Source: Calliopsis andreniformis
Lineage: Eukaryota > Arthropoda > Insecta > Hymenoptera > Andrenidae
Assembly: GCF_051401765.1 (NCBI RefSeq)
Contig: NW_027480601.1
Span: 62,001 to 126,000 of the forward strand
DNA length: 64,000 nt
Direction: 5' to 3'
The position numbers and the translations under genes are program-made. Positions 53,601 to 64,000 of this stretch are shown here, piece after piece. Every line of letters begins with the position of its first letter. Position 1 is the first letter of the stretch. The notes below the pieces were generated by a model, which saw nothing but the letters and a program-made list of their open reading frames with translations, was not told where the DNA came from and did no database searches.

Positions 53601-56600
53601 AATACTCAATCACCAATCCTCAATCCTCAATCCTCAATCCTCAATCATCAATCCTCAATCATCAATCCTCAATACTCAATCCTCAATCCTCAATCTTCAA
53701 TCCTCAATATTTAATCTTCAATCCTGAATCCTCAATCCTCAATCCTCAATCCTCAATCCTCAATCCTCAATCCTCAATCTTCAATCCTCAATACTCAATC
53801 TTCAATCCTCAATCCTCAATCCTCAATCCTCAATCCTCATTCTCCAATCCTCAATACCAAAACCTCAATCTTCAATCCTCAATCCTCAATCCTCAATTCT
53901 CAAACCTCAATCCTCAATCCTCACACCTCAAACATCAATACTCAACCCTCAATCCTCAACCCTCAGCCCGCATCCTCCATCCTCAATACTCGATCCTCAA
54001 TCCTCAATACTCGATCCTCAATCCTCAATCTTCAATCCTCAATACTCAATCTTCAATCCTCAATCCTCAATCCTCAAACCTCAGTCCTCAATACTCAGAC
54101 ATGAATACTCAATCTTCAATACTCAATCCTCAATCCTCAATCCTCAATCCTCAATCCTCAATCCTCAATCCTCATTCGTCAATAATCAATACCCAATCCT
54201 CAATCTTCAATCCTCAATCCTCAACAGACAACCTTCAATCCTCAATACTCAATCTTCAATCCTCAATCCTCAATCCTCAATCCTCAATCCTCATTCTTCA
54301 ATCCTCAATACCCAATCCTCAATCTTCAATCCTCAATCCTCAATCCTCAATCCTCAATCCTCAATCCTCAATCCTCAATACCCAATCCTCAATCTTCAAT
54401 CCTCAATCCTCAATCCTCAATTCTCAATCCTCAATCCTCAGTCCTCAATCTTCAATCCTCAATACTCAATCTTCTGTAATCAATCCTCAATTCTCAATCC
54501 TCAATACTCAATCCTCAATCGTCAATCCTCAATCCCCAATCCTCAATCTTCAATACTCAAACCTCAATCCTCAATCCTCAATCTTCAATCCACAATACTC
54601 AATGTTCAATCATCAATCGTCAATCCTCAATCCTCAATCCTCAATCCTCAATCCTCAATCTTCAATCCTCAATACTCAGTCTTCAATCCTCAAACCTCAA
54701 CCTTCAATCCTCAATACTCAGTCTACAATCTTCAATCCTCAATCCTCAATCCTAAATCCTCATTCTTCAATCCTCGAAACCCAATCCTCAATCTTCAATC
54801 CTCATCCTTCAATCATCAATTCCCAATCCTCAATCTTCAATCCTCAATCCTAAATCCTCAATTCTTAATCCTCAATCCTTAGTCCTCAGTCCTCAATCCT
54901 CAATTCTCAACCCTCAGCCCTCATCCTCAATCCTCAATCCTCAATCCTCAATCCTCAATCTTTAATCCTCAATACTCAATCTTCAATAATCAATCCTCAA
55001 TCCTCAATACTCAATCCTCAATCCTCAATCTTCAATCCTCAGTCTTTAACTCTCAATCCTCAATCCTCAATCCTAAATCCTCAATCCTCAACCTTCAAAC
55101 CTCAATACTCAATCTTCAATCCTCAATCCTCAATCCTCAATCCTCAATCCTCAATCCTCAATCCTCAATCTTCAATCCTCAATACTCAATCTTCAATCCT
55201 CAATCCTCAAACCTCAATCCTCAATCGTCATTCTTCAATCCTCAACACCCAATCCTCAATCTTCAATCCTCAATCCTCAGTCCTCAATTCTCAATCCTCA
55301 ATCCTCAATCCTCAGACCTCAAACATCAATACTCAACCCTCAGTCCTCGTACTCAATTCTCAATTCTCAATCCTCAATCCTCAATACTCAATCTTCAATC
55401 CACAATAATCAATCTCCAATCCTAGATCCTCAATCCCCAATCCTCAATCCTTAATCCTCAATCTTCAATCCTCAATCCCCAGCCCTCAACCTTCAATCCT
55501 CAATACCCAATCCTCAATTCTCAATCCTCAAACCTCAGTCCTCAGTTCTCTGACCTGAATCCTCAACCCTCAGCCCTCATCCTCAATCCTCAATCCTCAA
55601 TCCTCAATCCTCAATCGTCAATCTTCAATCCTCAATCCTCAACACTCAATCGTCAGGCATCAATCCTCAATACTCAATCTTCAATACTCTATCCTCAATC
55701 CTCATTCCTCAATGCTCATTCTTCAATCCTCAATACCTAATCCTCAATCTTCAATCCTCAATCCTCAATCCTCAACTCTCAATCCTCAATCCTCAGTCCA
55801 CAGTCCTCAAACCTCAATCCTCAACCCTCAGCCCTCATCCTCAATCCTCAATCCTCAATCTTCAATCCTCAATCCTCAAGCCTCAATAATCAATCCTCAA
55901 TCCTCAGTCCTCAAACCTCAATCCTGAATCGTCAATCCTGAATCCTCAATCTTCAGACATCAGACCTCAACTGTCAGACGTCAATCCACAATCCTTGATA
56001 GAATATCATCAATTCACAGTTTTCAATACTCAATACTCAATCTGCAATCTTCAGACCTCTATCCCCAAACATCAATTCTCATCACTCAACCCTCAACACT
56101 CAGTCCCCAATCCTCAATCTTCAATCCTCAATCCTCAATCCGCAACCCTCAATCCTCAATGTTCAATCCACAATACTCAATCTTCAATCCTCAATCCTCA
56201 ATCCTCAATTCTCAATCCTCAATCCTCAATCGTCAATCTTCAATCCTCAATACTCAATCTTCTGTAATCAATCCTCAATTCTCAATCCTCAATACTCAAT
56301 CCTCAATCCTCAATCCTCAATCCTCAATCCTCAATCCTCAATCATCAAACCTCAATCTTCAATCCTCAGTCCCAAATCCTCAATCTTCATTACTCAATCC
56401 TCAATCCTCATTCTTCAATCCTCAATACCCAATCGTCAATCTTCAATCCTCAATCCTCAATCCTCAATTCTCAATCCTCAATCCTAAGTCCTAAATCTTC
56501 AATCCTCAATACTCAATCTTCTGTAATCAATCCTCAATTCTCAATCCTCAATACTCAATCCTCAATCGTCAATCCTCAATCCCCAATCCTCAATCTTCAA

Positions 56601-56781
56601 TACTCAATCCTCAATCCTCAATCCTCAATCTTCAATCCACAATACTCAATGTTCAATCATCAATCCTCAATCCTCAATCCTCAATCCTCAATCCTCAATC
56701 CTCAATCCTCAATACTCAATCCTCAATCATCATTCCCCAAACCTCAATCCTCAATCCCCAATCCTCAATCCTCATACCCCA
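50688..56781 (+). repeat. 6,094-bp HOR, copy 2
   Basis: This copy is collinear with copy 1 over its full length: hairpin 51,163, CpG modules 51,384 and 53,964, alpha 51,970, beta 53,011, eta ~55,968. Like copy 1 it has TCCATAAACATC in the beta cassette (near 53,104), where copy 3 and most other beta cassettes have TCCACAAACATC. This groups copies 1 and 2 for that segment. Confidence 0.88.
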
Positions 56782-59700
56782 AACCTCAATCCTCAATCCT
56801 CAATCCTCAATCTTCAATCCTCAATATTTAATCTTCAATCCTCAATCCTCATTCTTCAATCCTCAATACCAAAACCTCAATCTTCAATCCTCAATCCTCA
56901 ATCCTCAATTCTCAATCCTCAACCCTCAATCCTCAGACCTCAAACATCAATACCCAAGCCTCAGTCCTCGTCCTCAATCCACAACCCTCAATCATCAATC
57001 CTCAATCTTCAGCCATCAACATTCAATCTTCAATCCTCAATCCTCAGTCCTCAATCCTCAATCTTCAATCCTCAATCCTCAGTCCTCAATCCTCAATCCT
57101 CAATTCTCAATCGTCAATCCTCAATACCCAATCCTCAATTTTCAATTCTCAATCCTCAATCATCAATCCTCTATCTTCAATACTCAATCCTCAATCCCCA
57201 ATCCTCAATCCTCAATACTCAACCATCAATCCTCAATTCTCAATACTCAATAGAATATCCTGAATTCTCAGGATTCAATACTCAAACCTCAATCCTCAAC
57301 CCTCAGCTCTCATCCTCCATCCTCAATCCTCAATCCTCAATCCTCAATCTTCAATCCTCAATTCTCAATCTTCAATTCTCAATCCTCAATCCTCAATCCT
57401 CAATCCTCATAACTCAATCCTCAGTCATGAATACTCAATCTTCAATACTCAATACTCAACCCTCAATCCTCAACCCTCAGCCCGCATCCTCCATCCTCAA
57501 TACTCGATCCTCAATCCTCAATACTCGATCCTCAATCCTCAATTTTCAATCCTCAATACTCAATCTTCAATCCTCAATCCTCAATCCTCAAACCTCAGTC
57601 CTCAATACTCAGTCATGAATACTCAATCTTCAATACTCAATCCTCAATCCTCAATCCTCAATCCTCAATCCTCAATCCTCAATCCTCATTCGTCAATAAT
57701 CAATACCCAATCCTCAATCTTCAATCCTCAATCCTCAATCCTCAATTCTCAATCCTCAATCCTCAATCCTCAGACCTCAAACAGCAATACTCAACCCTCA
57801 GTCCTCGTCCTCAATACACAACCATCAATACTCAATCGTCAATCTTCAATCTTCAATATTCAATCTTCAGTCCTCAATCCTCAATCCTCGATCCTCAATC
57901 CTAAATCCTCAGTATTCCAACAGCAATACCCAATCCTCAATCTTCAATCCGCAATCCTCAATCATCAATCCTCAATCCTCAATCCTCAATCCTCAATCCT
58001 CAGACCTCAAACCTCAAACCTGAATACCCAATCCTGAATCCTCAATCTTCAGACCTCTGTCCACAACAATCAGTTGTCAATTCACAATCCTCAATAGAAG
58101 ACCATCAATTCACAGCTTTCAATACACAATACTCAATCTGCAATCTTCAAATCTCTATCCACAAACATCAATTCTCATCATTCAAACCTCAACACTCAGT
58201 CCCCAATCCTCAATCTTCAATCCTCAATCCTCAAACCGCAATCCTCAATACTCAACCTTCAATCCTCAATACTCAATCATCAATCCTCAATCTTCAATCC
58301 TCAATCCTCAATCCTCAATCCTCAATCCTCAATCATCAATCTTCAGTCCTCAATACTCAATCTTCAATCCTCAATCCTCAATCCTCAATCCTCAATCCTC
58401 AATCCTCTATCCTCAACAGACAACCTTCAATCCTCAATACTCAATCTTCAATCCTCAATCCTCAATCCTCAATCCTCAATCCTCATTCTTCAATCCACAA
58501 TACCCAATCCTCAGTCTTCAATCCTCAATCCTCAATCCTCAATCCTCAGTCCTCAATCCTCAATCATCAATCCTCAATCTTCAATACTCAGTCCCAAATC
58601 CTCAATCTTCAATACTCAATCGTCAACCCTCAATCGTCAGTCCTCAATACTCAATCTTCAATCCTCAATCCTCAATCCTCAATGCTCACTCCTCATTCTT
58701 CAATCCTCAATACCCAATGCTCAATCTTCAATCCTCAATCCGCAATCCTCAATTATCAATCCTCAATCCTCAATCCTCAGAACTCAAACATCAATACTCA
58801 ACCCTGAGTCCTCGTCCTCAATCCACAACCCTCAATCCTCAATCCTCAATCTTCAATCCTCAATCCACAATCCTCAATCCTCAATCCTCAATCCTCAGTC
58901 CTCAATTCTCAATCCTCAATCCTCAGTCCTCAGTCCTCTAACCTGAATCCTCAACCCTCAGCCCTCATCCTCAATCCTCAATTCTCAATCCTTAATCCTC
59001 AGTCTTCAATCCTCAATACTCAATCTTCAATCCTCAGTCCTCAGTCCTCAAACCTCAATTCTGAATCCTCAATCCTGAATCCTCAATCTTCAGCCCTCAG
59101 TCCACAACAATCTGTTGTTAATCCTCAGTCCTCAATAGAATATCCTCAATTCACAGTTTTCATTACTCAATACTCAATCTGCAATCTTCAAATCTCTATC
59201 CACAAACATCAATTCTCATCACTCAACCCTCAACACTCAGTCCCCAATCCTCAATATTCAATCCTCAATTCTCAATCTTCAATCCTACAATCCTCAACCT
59301 TCAATCCTCAATACTCAGTCTTCAATGCTCAATCCTCAATCCTCAATCCTCAATCCTCAATATTCAACACACAACCCTCAACCATCAATCCTCAATACTC
59401 AACCATCAATCCTCAGTTCTCAATACTCAATAGAATGTCCTGAATTCTCATGATTCAATACTCAATCATCAATATTCAATAATCAATTCTCAATCCTCAA
59501 ACATCAATACTCAACACTGAATCCTCAATACTCAGTCCTCTCTCTTCAATCCTCCATCCTCAATCCTCAATCCTCAAGCGTCAATCCTCAATACTCAATA
59601 CTCAGCCCTCAATTCTCAGTCCTCAAACCTCAATCCGGAATCCTGAATCCTGAATCCTCAATCCTCAATCCTCAATCCCCAATCTTCAATCCTCAATACT

Positions 59701-61753
59701 CAATCACCAATCCTCAATCCTCAATCCTCAATCCTCAATCATCAATCCTCAATCATCAATCCTCAATCTTCAATACTCAATCCTCAATCCTCAATCCTCA
59801 ATCCTCAATACTCAACCATCTATCCTCAATTCCCAATACTCAATAGAGTATCCTGAATTCTCAGGATTCTATACTCAAACCTCAATCCTCAACCCTCAGT
59901 AATCAACCCTCAATCCTCAATTCTCAATCCTCAATCTTCAGTCCTCAATCCTCAATCCTCAATCCTCAATCCTCAATCCTCAGTTCTCAGTCCTCAAACC
60001 TCAATCCTCAACCCTCAGACCTCACCCTCATTCCTCAATTCTCAATCCTCAATCCTCAGTCCTCAGTCCTCAAAGTTCTATCCTCAAACCTCAGCCCTCT
60101 TCGTCAATCCTCAATCCTCAATACTCAATCCTCAGCCTTCAATCCTCAATACTCAATCTTCAATCCTCAATCCTCAGTCCTCAAACCTCAATTCTGAATC
60201 CTCAGTCCTGAATCCTCAACCTTCAGCCCTCAGTCCTCAATAATCAGTTGTCAATCCTGAATCCTCAATAGAATATCGTCAATTCTCAGTTTTCAATACT
60301 CAATACTCAATCTGCAATCTTCAAATCGCTATCCACAAACATCAATTCTGAATCCTCAATCCTCAATCTTCAATCCTCAATATTTAATCTTCAATCCTCA
60401 ATTCTCAAACTTCAATCCTCAATACTGAATCTTCAATCCTCAATCCTCAATCCTCAATCCTCAATCTTCAATCCTCAATACACAATCTCAAATCCTCAAC
60501 CCTCAATCCTCAATACTTAATCCTCAATCCTCAATCCTCAATCATCAATCCTCAATCTTCAATGCTCAATCCTCAATCCTCAATCCTCAATCCTCAATAC
60601 TCAACCATCATTAATTCTCAATACTCAATAGAATATCCTGAATTCTCAGGATGCAATACTCAAACATCAATCCTCAACCCTCAGCCCGCATCCTCCATCC
60701 TGAATACTCGATCCTCAATCCTCAATCTTCAATCCTCAATACTCAATCTTCAATCCTCAATCCTCAATCCTCAAACCTCAGTCCTCAATACTCAGTCATG
60801 AATTCTCAATCTTCAATACTCAATCCTCAATCCTCAATCCTCAATCCTCAATCCTCAATCCTCAATCATCATTCCCCAAACCTCAATCCTCAATCCCCAA
60901 TCCTCAATCCTCATACCCCAAACCTCAATCCTCAATCCTCAATCCTCAATCTTCAATCCTCAATATTTAATCTTCAATCCTCAATCCTCATTCTTCAATC
61001 CTCAATACCAAAACCTCAATCTTCAATCCTCAATCCTCAGTCCTCAATCCTCAATCTTCAATCCTCAATCCTCAGTCCTCAATCCTCAATCCTCAATTCT
61101 CAATCATCAATCCTCAATACCCAATCCTCAATTTTCAATCCTCAATCCTCAATCGTCAATCCTCAATCCTCAATCCTCAATTCTCAATCCTCAATCCTCA
61201 ATCGTCAATCTTCAATCCTCAATACTCAATCTTCTGTAATCAATCCTCAATTCTCAATCCTCAATACTCAATCCTCAATCCTCAATCCTCAATCCTCAAT
61301 CCTCAATCCTCAATCATCAAACCTCAATCTTCAATCCTCAGTCCCAAATCCTCAATCTTCATTACTCAATCCTCAATCCTCATTCTTCAATCCTCAATAC
61401 CCAATCGTCAATCTTCAATCCTCAATCCTCAATCCTCAATTCTCAATCCTCAATCCTAAGTCCTAAATCTTCAATCCTCAATACTCAATCTTCTGTAATC
61501 AATCCTCAATTCTCAATCCTCAATACTCAATCCTCAATCGTCAATCCTCAATCCCCAATCCTCAATCTTCAATACTCAATCCTCAATCCTCAATCCTCAA
61601 TCTTCAATCCACAATACTCAATGTTCAATCATCAATCCTCAATCCTCAATCCTCAATCCTCAATCCTCAATCCTCAATCCTCAATACTCAATCCTCAATC
61701 ATCATTCCCCAAACCTCAATCCTCAATCCCCAATCCTCAATCCTCATACCCCA
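56782..61753 (+). repeat. 6,094-bp HOR, copy 3, rearranged (4,972 bp)
   Basis: This copy matches copy 2 up to ~59,765 and again from ~61,156. Between those points about 2.5 kb of copy 2 (~53,672-56,184) is replaced by ~1.4 kb of different module order. The shift therefore falls from 6,094 to 4,972. The replaced part lacks the CpG module at the 53,964 position and the eta cassette. In their place are a hairpin (59,850), a gamma cassette (60,238), a second hairpin (60,635) and a CpG module (60,682). Confidence 0.85.
59766..61156 (+). repeat. Alternative internal segment of HOR copy 3
   Basis: The left part is collinear with 6,120-6,510 (shift 53,645, the same shift that already holds for 58,525-59,765). 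From ~59,761 to ~61,035 it also follows 10,515-11,789 (shift 49,246), including the hairpin pair spaced 785 bases apart and the gamma cassette. From ~61,036 it resembles the stretch around 28,440-28,560 before rejoining HOR copy 2. It is therefore a mosaic with material like Domain I. Confidence 0.75.
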
Positions 61754-64000
61754 AACCTCAATCCTCAATCCTCAATCCTCAATCTTCAATCCTCAATATT
61801 TAATCTTCAATCCTCAATCCTCATTCTTCAATCCTCAATACCAAAACCTCAATCTTCAATCCTCAATCCTCAATCCTCAATTCTCAATCCTCAACCCTCA
61901 ATCCTCAGACCTCAAACATCAATACCCAAGCCTCAGTCCTCGTCCTCAATCCACAACCCTCAATCGTCAATCCTCAATCTTCAGCCATCAACATTCAATC
62001 TTCAATCCTCAATCCTCAGTCCTCAATCCTCAATCTTCAATCCTCAATCCTCAGTCCTCAATCCTCAATCCTCAATTCTCAATCGTCAATCCTCAATACC
62101 CAATCCTCAATTTTCAATTCTCAATCCTCAATCATCAATCCTCTATCTTCAATACTCAATCCTCAATCCCCAATCCTCAATCCTCAATACTCAACCATCA
62201 ATCCTCAATTCTCAATACTCAATAGAATATCCTGAATTCTCAGGATTCAATACTCAAACCTCAATCCTCAACCCTCAGCTCTCATCCTCCATCCTCAATC
62301 CTCAATCCTCAATCCTCAATCTTCAATCCTCAATTCTCAATCTTCAATTCTCAATCCTCAATCCTCAATCCTCAATCCTCATAACTCAATCCTCAGTCAT
62401 GAATACTCAATCTTCAATACTCAATACTCAACCCTCAATCCTCAACCCTCAGCCCGCATCCTCCATCCTCAATACTCGATCCTCAATCCTCAATACTCGA
62501 TCCTCAATCCTCAATTTTCAATCCTCAATACTCAATCTTCAATCCTCAATCCTCAATCCTCAAACCTCAGTCCTCAATACTCAGTCATGAATACTCAATC
62601 TTCAATACTCAATCCTCAATCCTCAATCCTCAATCCTCAATCCTCAATCCTCAATCCTCATTCGTCAATAATCAATACCCAATCCTCAATCTTCAATCCT
62701 CAATCCTCAATCCTCAATTCTCAATCCTCAATCCTCAATCCTCAGACCTCAAACAGCAATACTCAACCCTCAGTCCTCGTCCTCAATACACAACCATCAA
62801 TACTCAATCGTCAATCTTCAATCTTCAATATTCAATCTTCAGTCCTCAATCCTCAATCCTCGATCCTCAATCCTAAATCCTCAGTATTCCAACAGCAATA
62901 CCCAATCCTCAATCTTCAATCCGCAATCCTCAATCATCAATCCTCAATCCTCAATCCTCAATCCTCAATCCTCAGACCTCAAACCTCAAACCTGAATACC
63001 CAATCCTGAATCCTCAATCTTCAGACCTCTGTCCACAACAATCAGTTGTCAATTCACAATCCTCAATAGAAGACCATCAATTCACAGCTTTCAATACACA
63101 ATACTCAATCTGCAATCTTCAAATCTCTATCCACAAACATCAATTCTCATCATTCAAACCTCAACACTCAGTCCCCAATCCTCAATCTTCAATCCTCAAT
63201 CCTCAAACCGCAATCCTCAATACTCAACCTTCAATCCTCAATACTCAATCATCAATCCTCAATCTTCAATCCTCAATCCTCAATCCTCAATCCTCAATCC
63301 TCAATCATCAATCTTCAGTCCTCAATACTCAATCTTCAATCCTCAATCCTCAATCCTCAATCCTCAATCCTCAATCCTCTATCCTCAACAGACAACCTTC
63401 AATCCTCAATACTCAATCTTCAATCCTCAATCCTCAATCCTCAATCCTCAATCCTCATTCTTCAATCCACAATACCCAATCCTCAGTCTTCAATCCTCAA
63501 TCCTCAATCCTCAATCCTCAGTCCTCAATCCTCAATCATCAATCCTCAATCTTCAATACTCAGTCCCAAATCCTCAATCTTCAATACTCAATCGTCAACC
63601 CTCAATCGTCAGTCCTCAATACTCAATCTTCAATCCTCAATCCTCAATCCTCAATGCTCACTCCTCATTCTTCAATCCTCAATACCCAATGCTCAATCTT
63701 CAATCCTCAATCCGCAATCCTCAATTATCAATCCTCAATCCTCAATCCTCAGAACTCAAACATCAATACTCAACCCTGAGTCCTCGTCCTCAATCCACAA
63801 CCCTCAATCCTCAATCCTCAATCTTCAATCCTCAATCCACAATCCTCAATCCTCAATCCTCAATCCTCAGTCCTCAATTCTCAATCCTCAATCCTCAGTC
63901 CTCAGTCCTCTAACCTGAATCCTCAACCCTCAGCCCTCATCCTCAATCCTCAATTCTCAATCCTTAATCCTCAGTCTTCAATCCTCAATACTCAATCTTC
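61754..64000 (+). repeat. 6,094-bp HOR, copy 4, partial at window edge
   Basis: The copy begins with the same module order as copies 1-3 (hairpin 62,229, CpG module 62,450, alpha cassette 63,036) and is cut by the end of the window shortly before the expected beta cassette. Confidence 0.85.

Larger units (their letters stand above)
1..64000 (+). repeat. Heptanucleotide satellite array, unit CCTCAAT (GGATTGA on the - strand)
   Basis: Every line of the window reads as head-to-tail copies of CCTCAAT or point variants of it, so the array runs through both window edges. The commonest variants are ACTCAAT, CTTCAAT, CCTCAGT, CCTCAAA and CCTCAAC. CAA at the same three positions is the most conserved core. 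Most variation is substitution. Length changes are usually whole heptamers, or one-base losses that give hexamers at recurrent places such as CATCCT and CGTCCT. No inverted block, transposon, poly-A tract or unique sequence interrupts it. G is almost absent from the + strand. I infer a eukaryotic satellite; the sequence does not name the organism. Confidence 0.97.
44594..64000 (+). repeat. Domain III: 6,094-bp higher-order repeat
   Basis: Identical module order recurs at a shift of exactly 6,094 bases. For example, hairpins lie at 45,069, 51,163 and 57,257, and alpha cassettes at 45,876, 51,970 and 58,064. The next shift is 4,972 (hairpin 62,229, alpha 63,036). The copies differ at only scattered single bases. 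The period is 7 x 871 minus 3, so it contains a few non-heptamer steps. The array continues past the right edge. No gene is seen in it. Confidence 0.9.

Noticed and set aside
59766..61156. Insertion of a mobile element into HOR copy 3.
   Set aside because: The alternative segment is itself ordinary satellite with modules found in Domain I, and copy 3 is shorter than the others. Recombination or conversion explains it.
1..64000. Telomere or interstitial telomeric repeat, because the unit is seven bases and G-rich on one strand (GGATTGA).
   Set aside because: It does not match telomere repeats I know (such as TTTAGGG or TTAGGG). The array is also highly degenerate with kilobase HORs, whereas telomerase products are homogeneous.
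1..64000. CRISPR array or phase-variable contingency repeat.
   Set aside because: There are no alternating direct repeats with unique spacers of constant size. The repeat is continuous and tens of kilobases long, with no gene attached.
1..64000. Cyanobacterial-type STRR heptamer repeats.
   Set aside because: Those are short tracts of a few to some tens of units between genes. A 64-kb gene-free array with nested HORs does not fit a compact bacterial genome.

Overview
The whole 64 kb window is one uninterrupted head-to-tail array of a degenerate 7-bp unit. On the + strand the unit is CCTCAAT (GGATTGA on the other strand). I see no gene that I would defend, and no RNA gene, transposon, CRISPR array, origin or unique flanking sequence. 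The + strand is C/A/T-rich and nearly devoid of G except at variant positions. The unit never switches orientation. A satellite of this size and layered organisation is most typical of eukaryotic heterochromatin (subtelomeric, pericentromeric or a satellite block). The sequence itself does not identify the organism, and no unique DNA is present to test this.

The array has higher-order structure. (1) A background of near-canonical heptamers carries recurrent variants (ACTCAAT, CTTCAAT, CCTCAGT, CCTCAAA). (2) Landmark modules lie in the same 7-bp register but are much more diverged. They comprise 45 copies of a ~145-bp 'dyad cassette' in seven subfamilies, 28 copies of an 18-bp hairpin module (27 with an EcoRI site in the loop region), 25 copies of a CpG-bearing CCCGCATCC module, and others. 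(3) Large tandem duplications of these modules have periods of 929, 2,881, 3,241 and 6,094 bp.

Layout: Domain I (1 to ~28,440) mixes alpha, beta and gamma cassettes with CpG modules and hairpins. It contains an almost perfect 3,241-bp tandem duplication (14,605-21,086) and a 929-bp tandem duplication (20,784-22,644). Domain II (~28,440 to ~44,590) lacks the CpG module, uniquely carries delta, epsilon and zeta cassettes, and holds a 2,881-bp-period duplication. Domain III (~44,594-64,000) is a 6,094-bp higher-order repeat: two full copies, one rearranged 4,972-bp copy and one partial copy running off the window.

Many long + strand open frames exist (up to 626 codons), but they follow from arithmetic. 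Because 7 mod 3 = 1, all three + frames read the same stop-free heptapeptide (SSILNPQ, cyclically permuted), while the opposite strand meets TGA every 21 bases. These frames overlap one another out of phase and begin and end at satellite variants, so I treat them as non-coding. The window's interest lies in satellite evolution: recent unequal exchange, mosaic copies, and a dyad that persists across diverged subfamilies.
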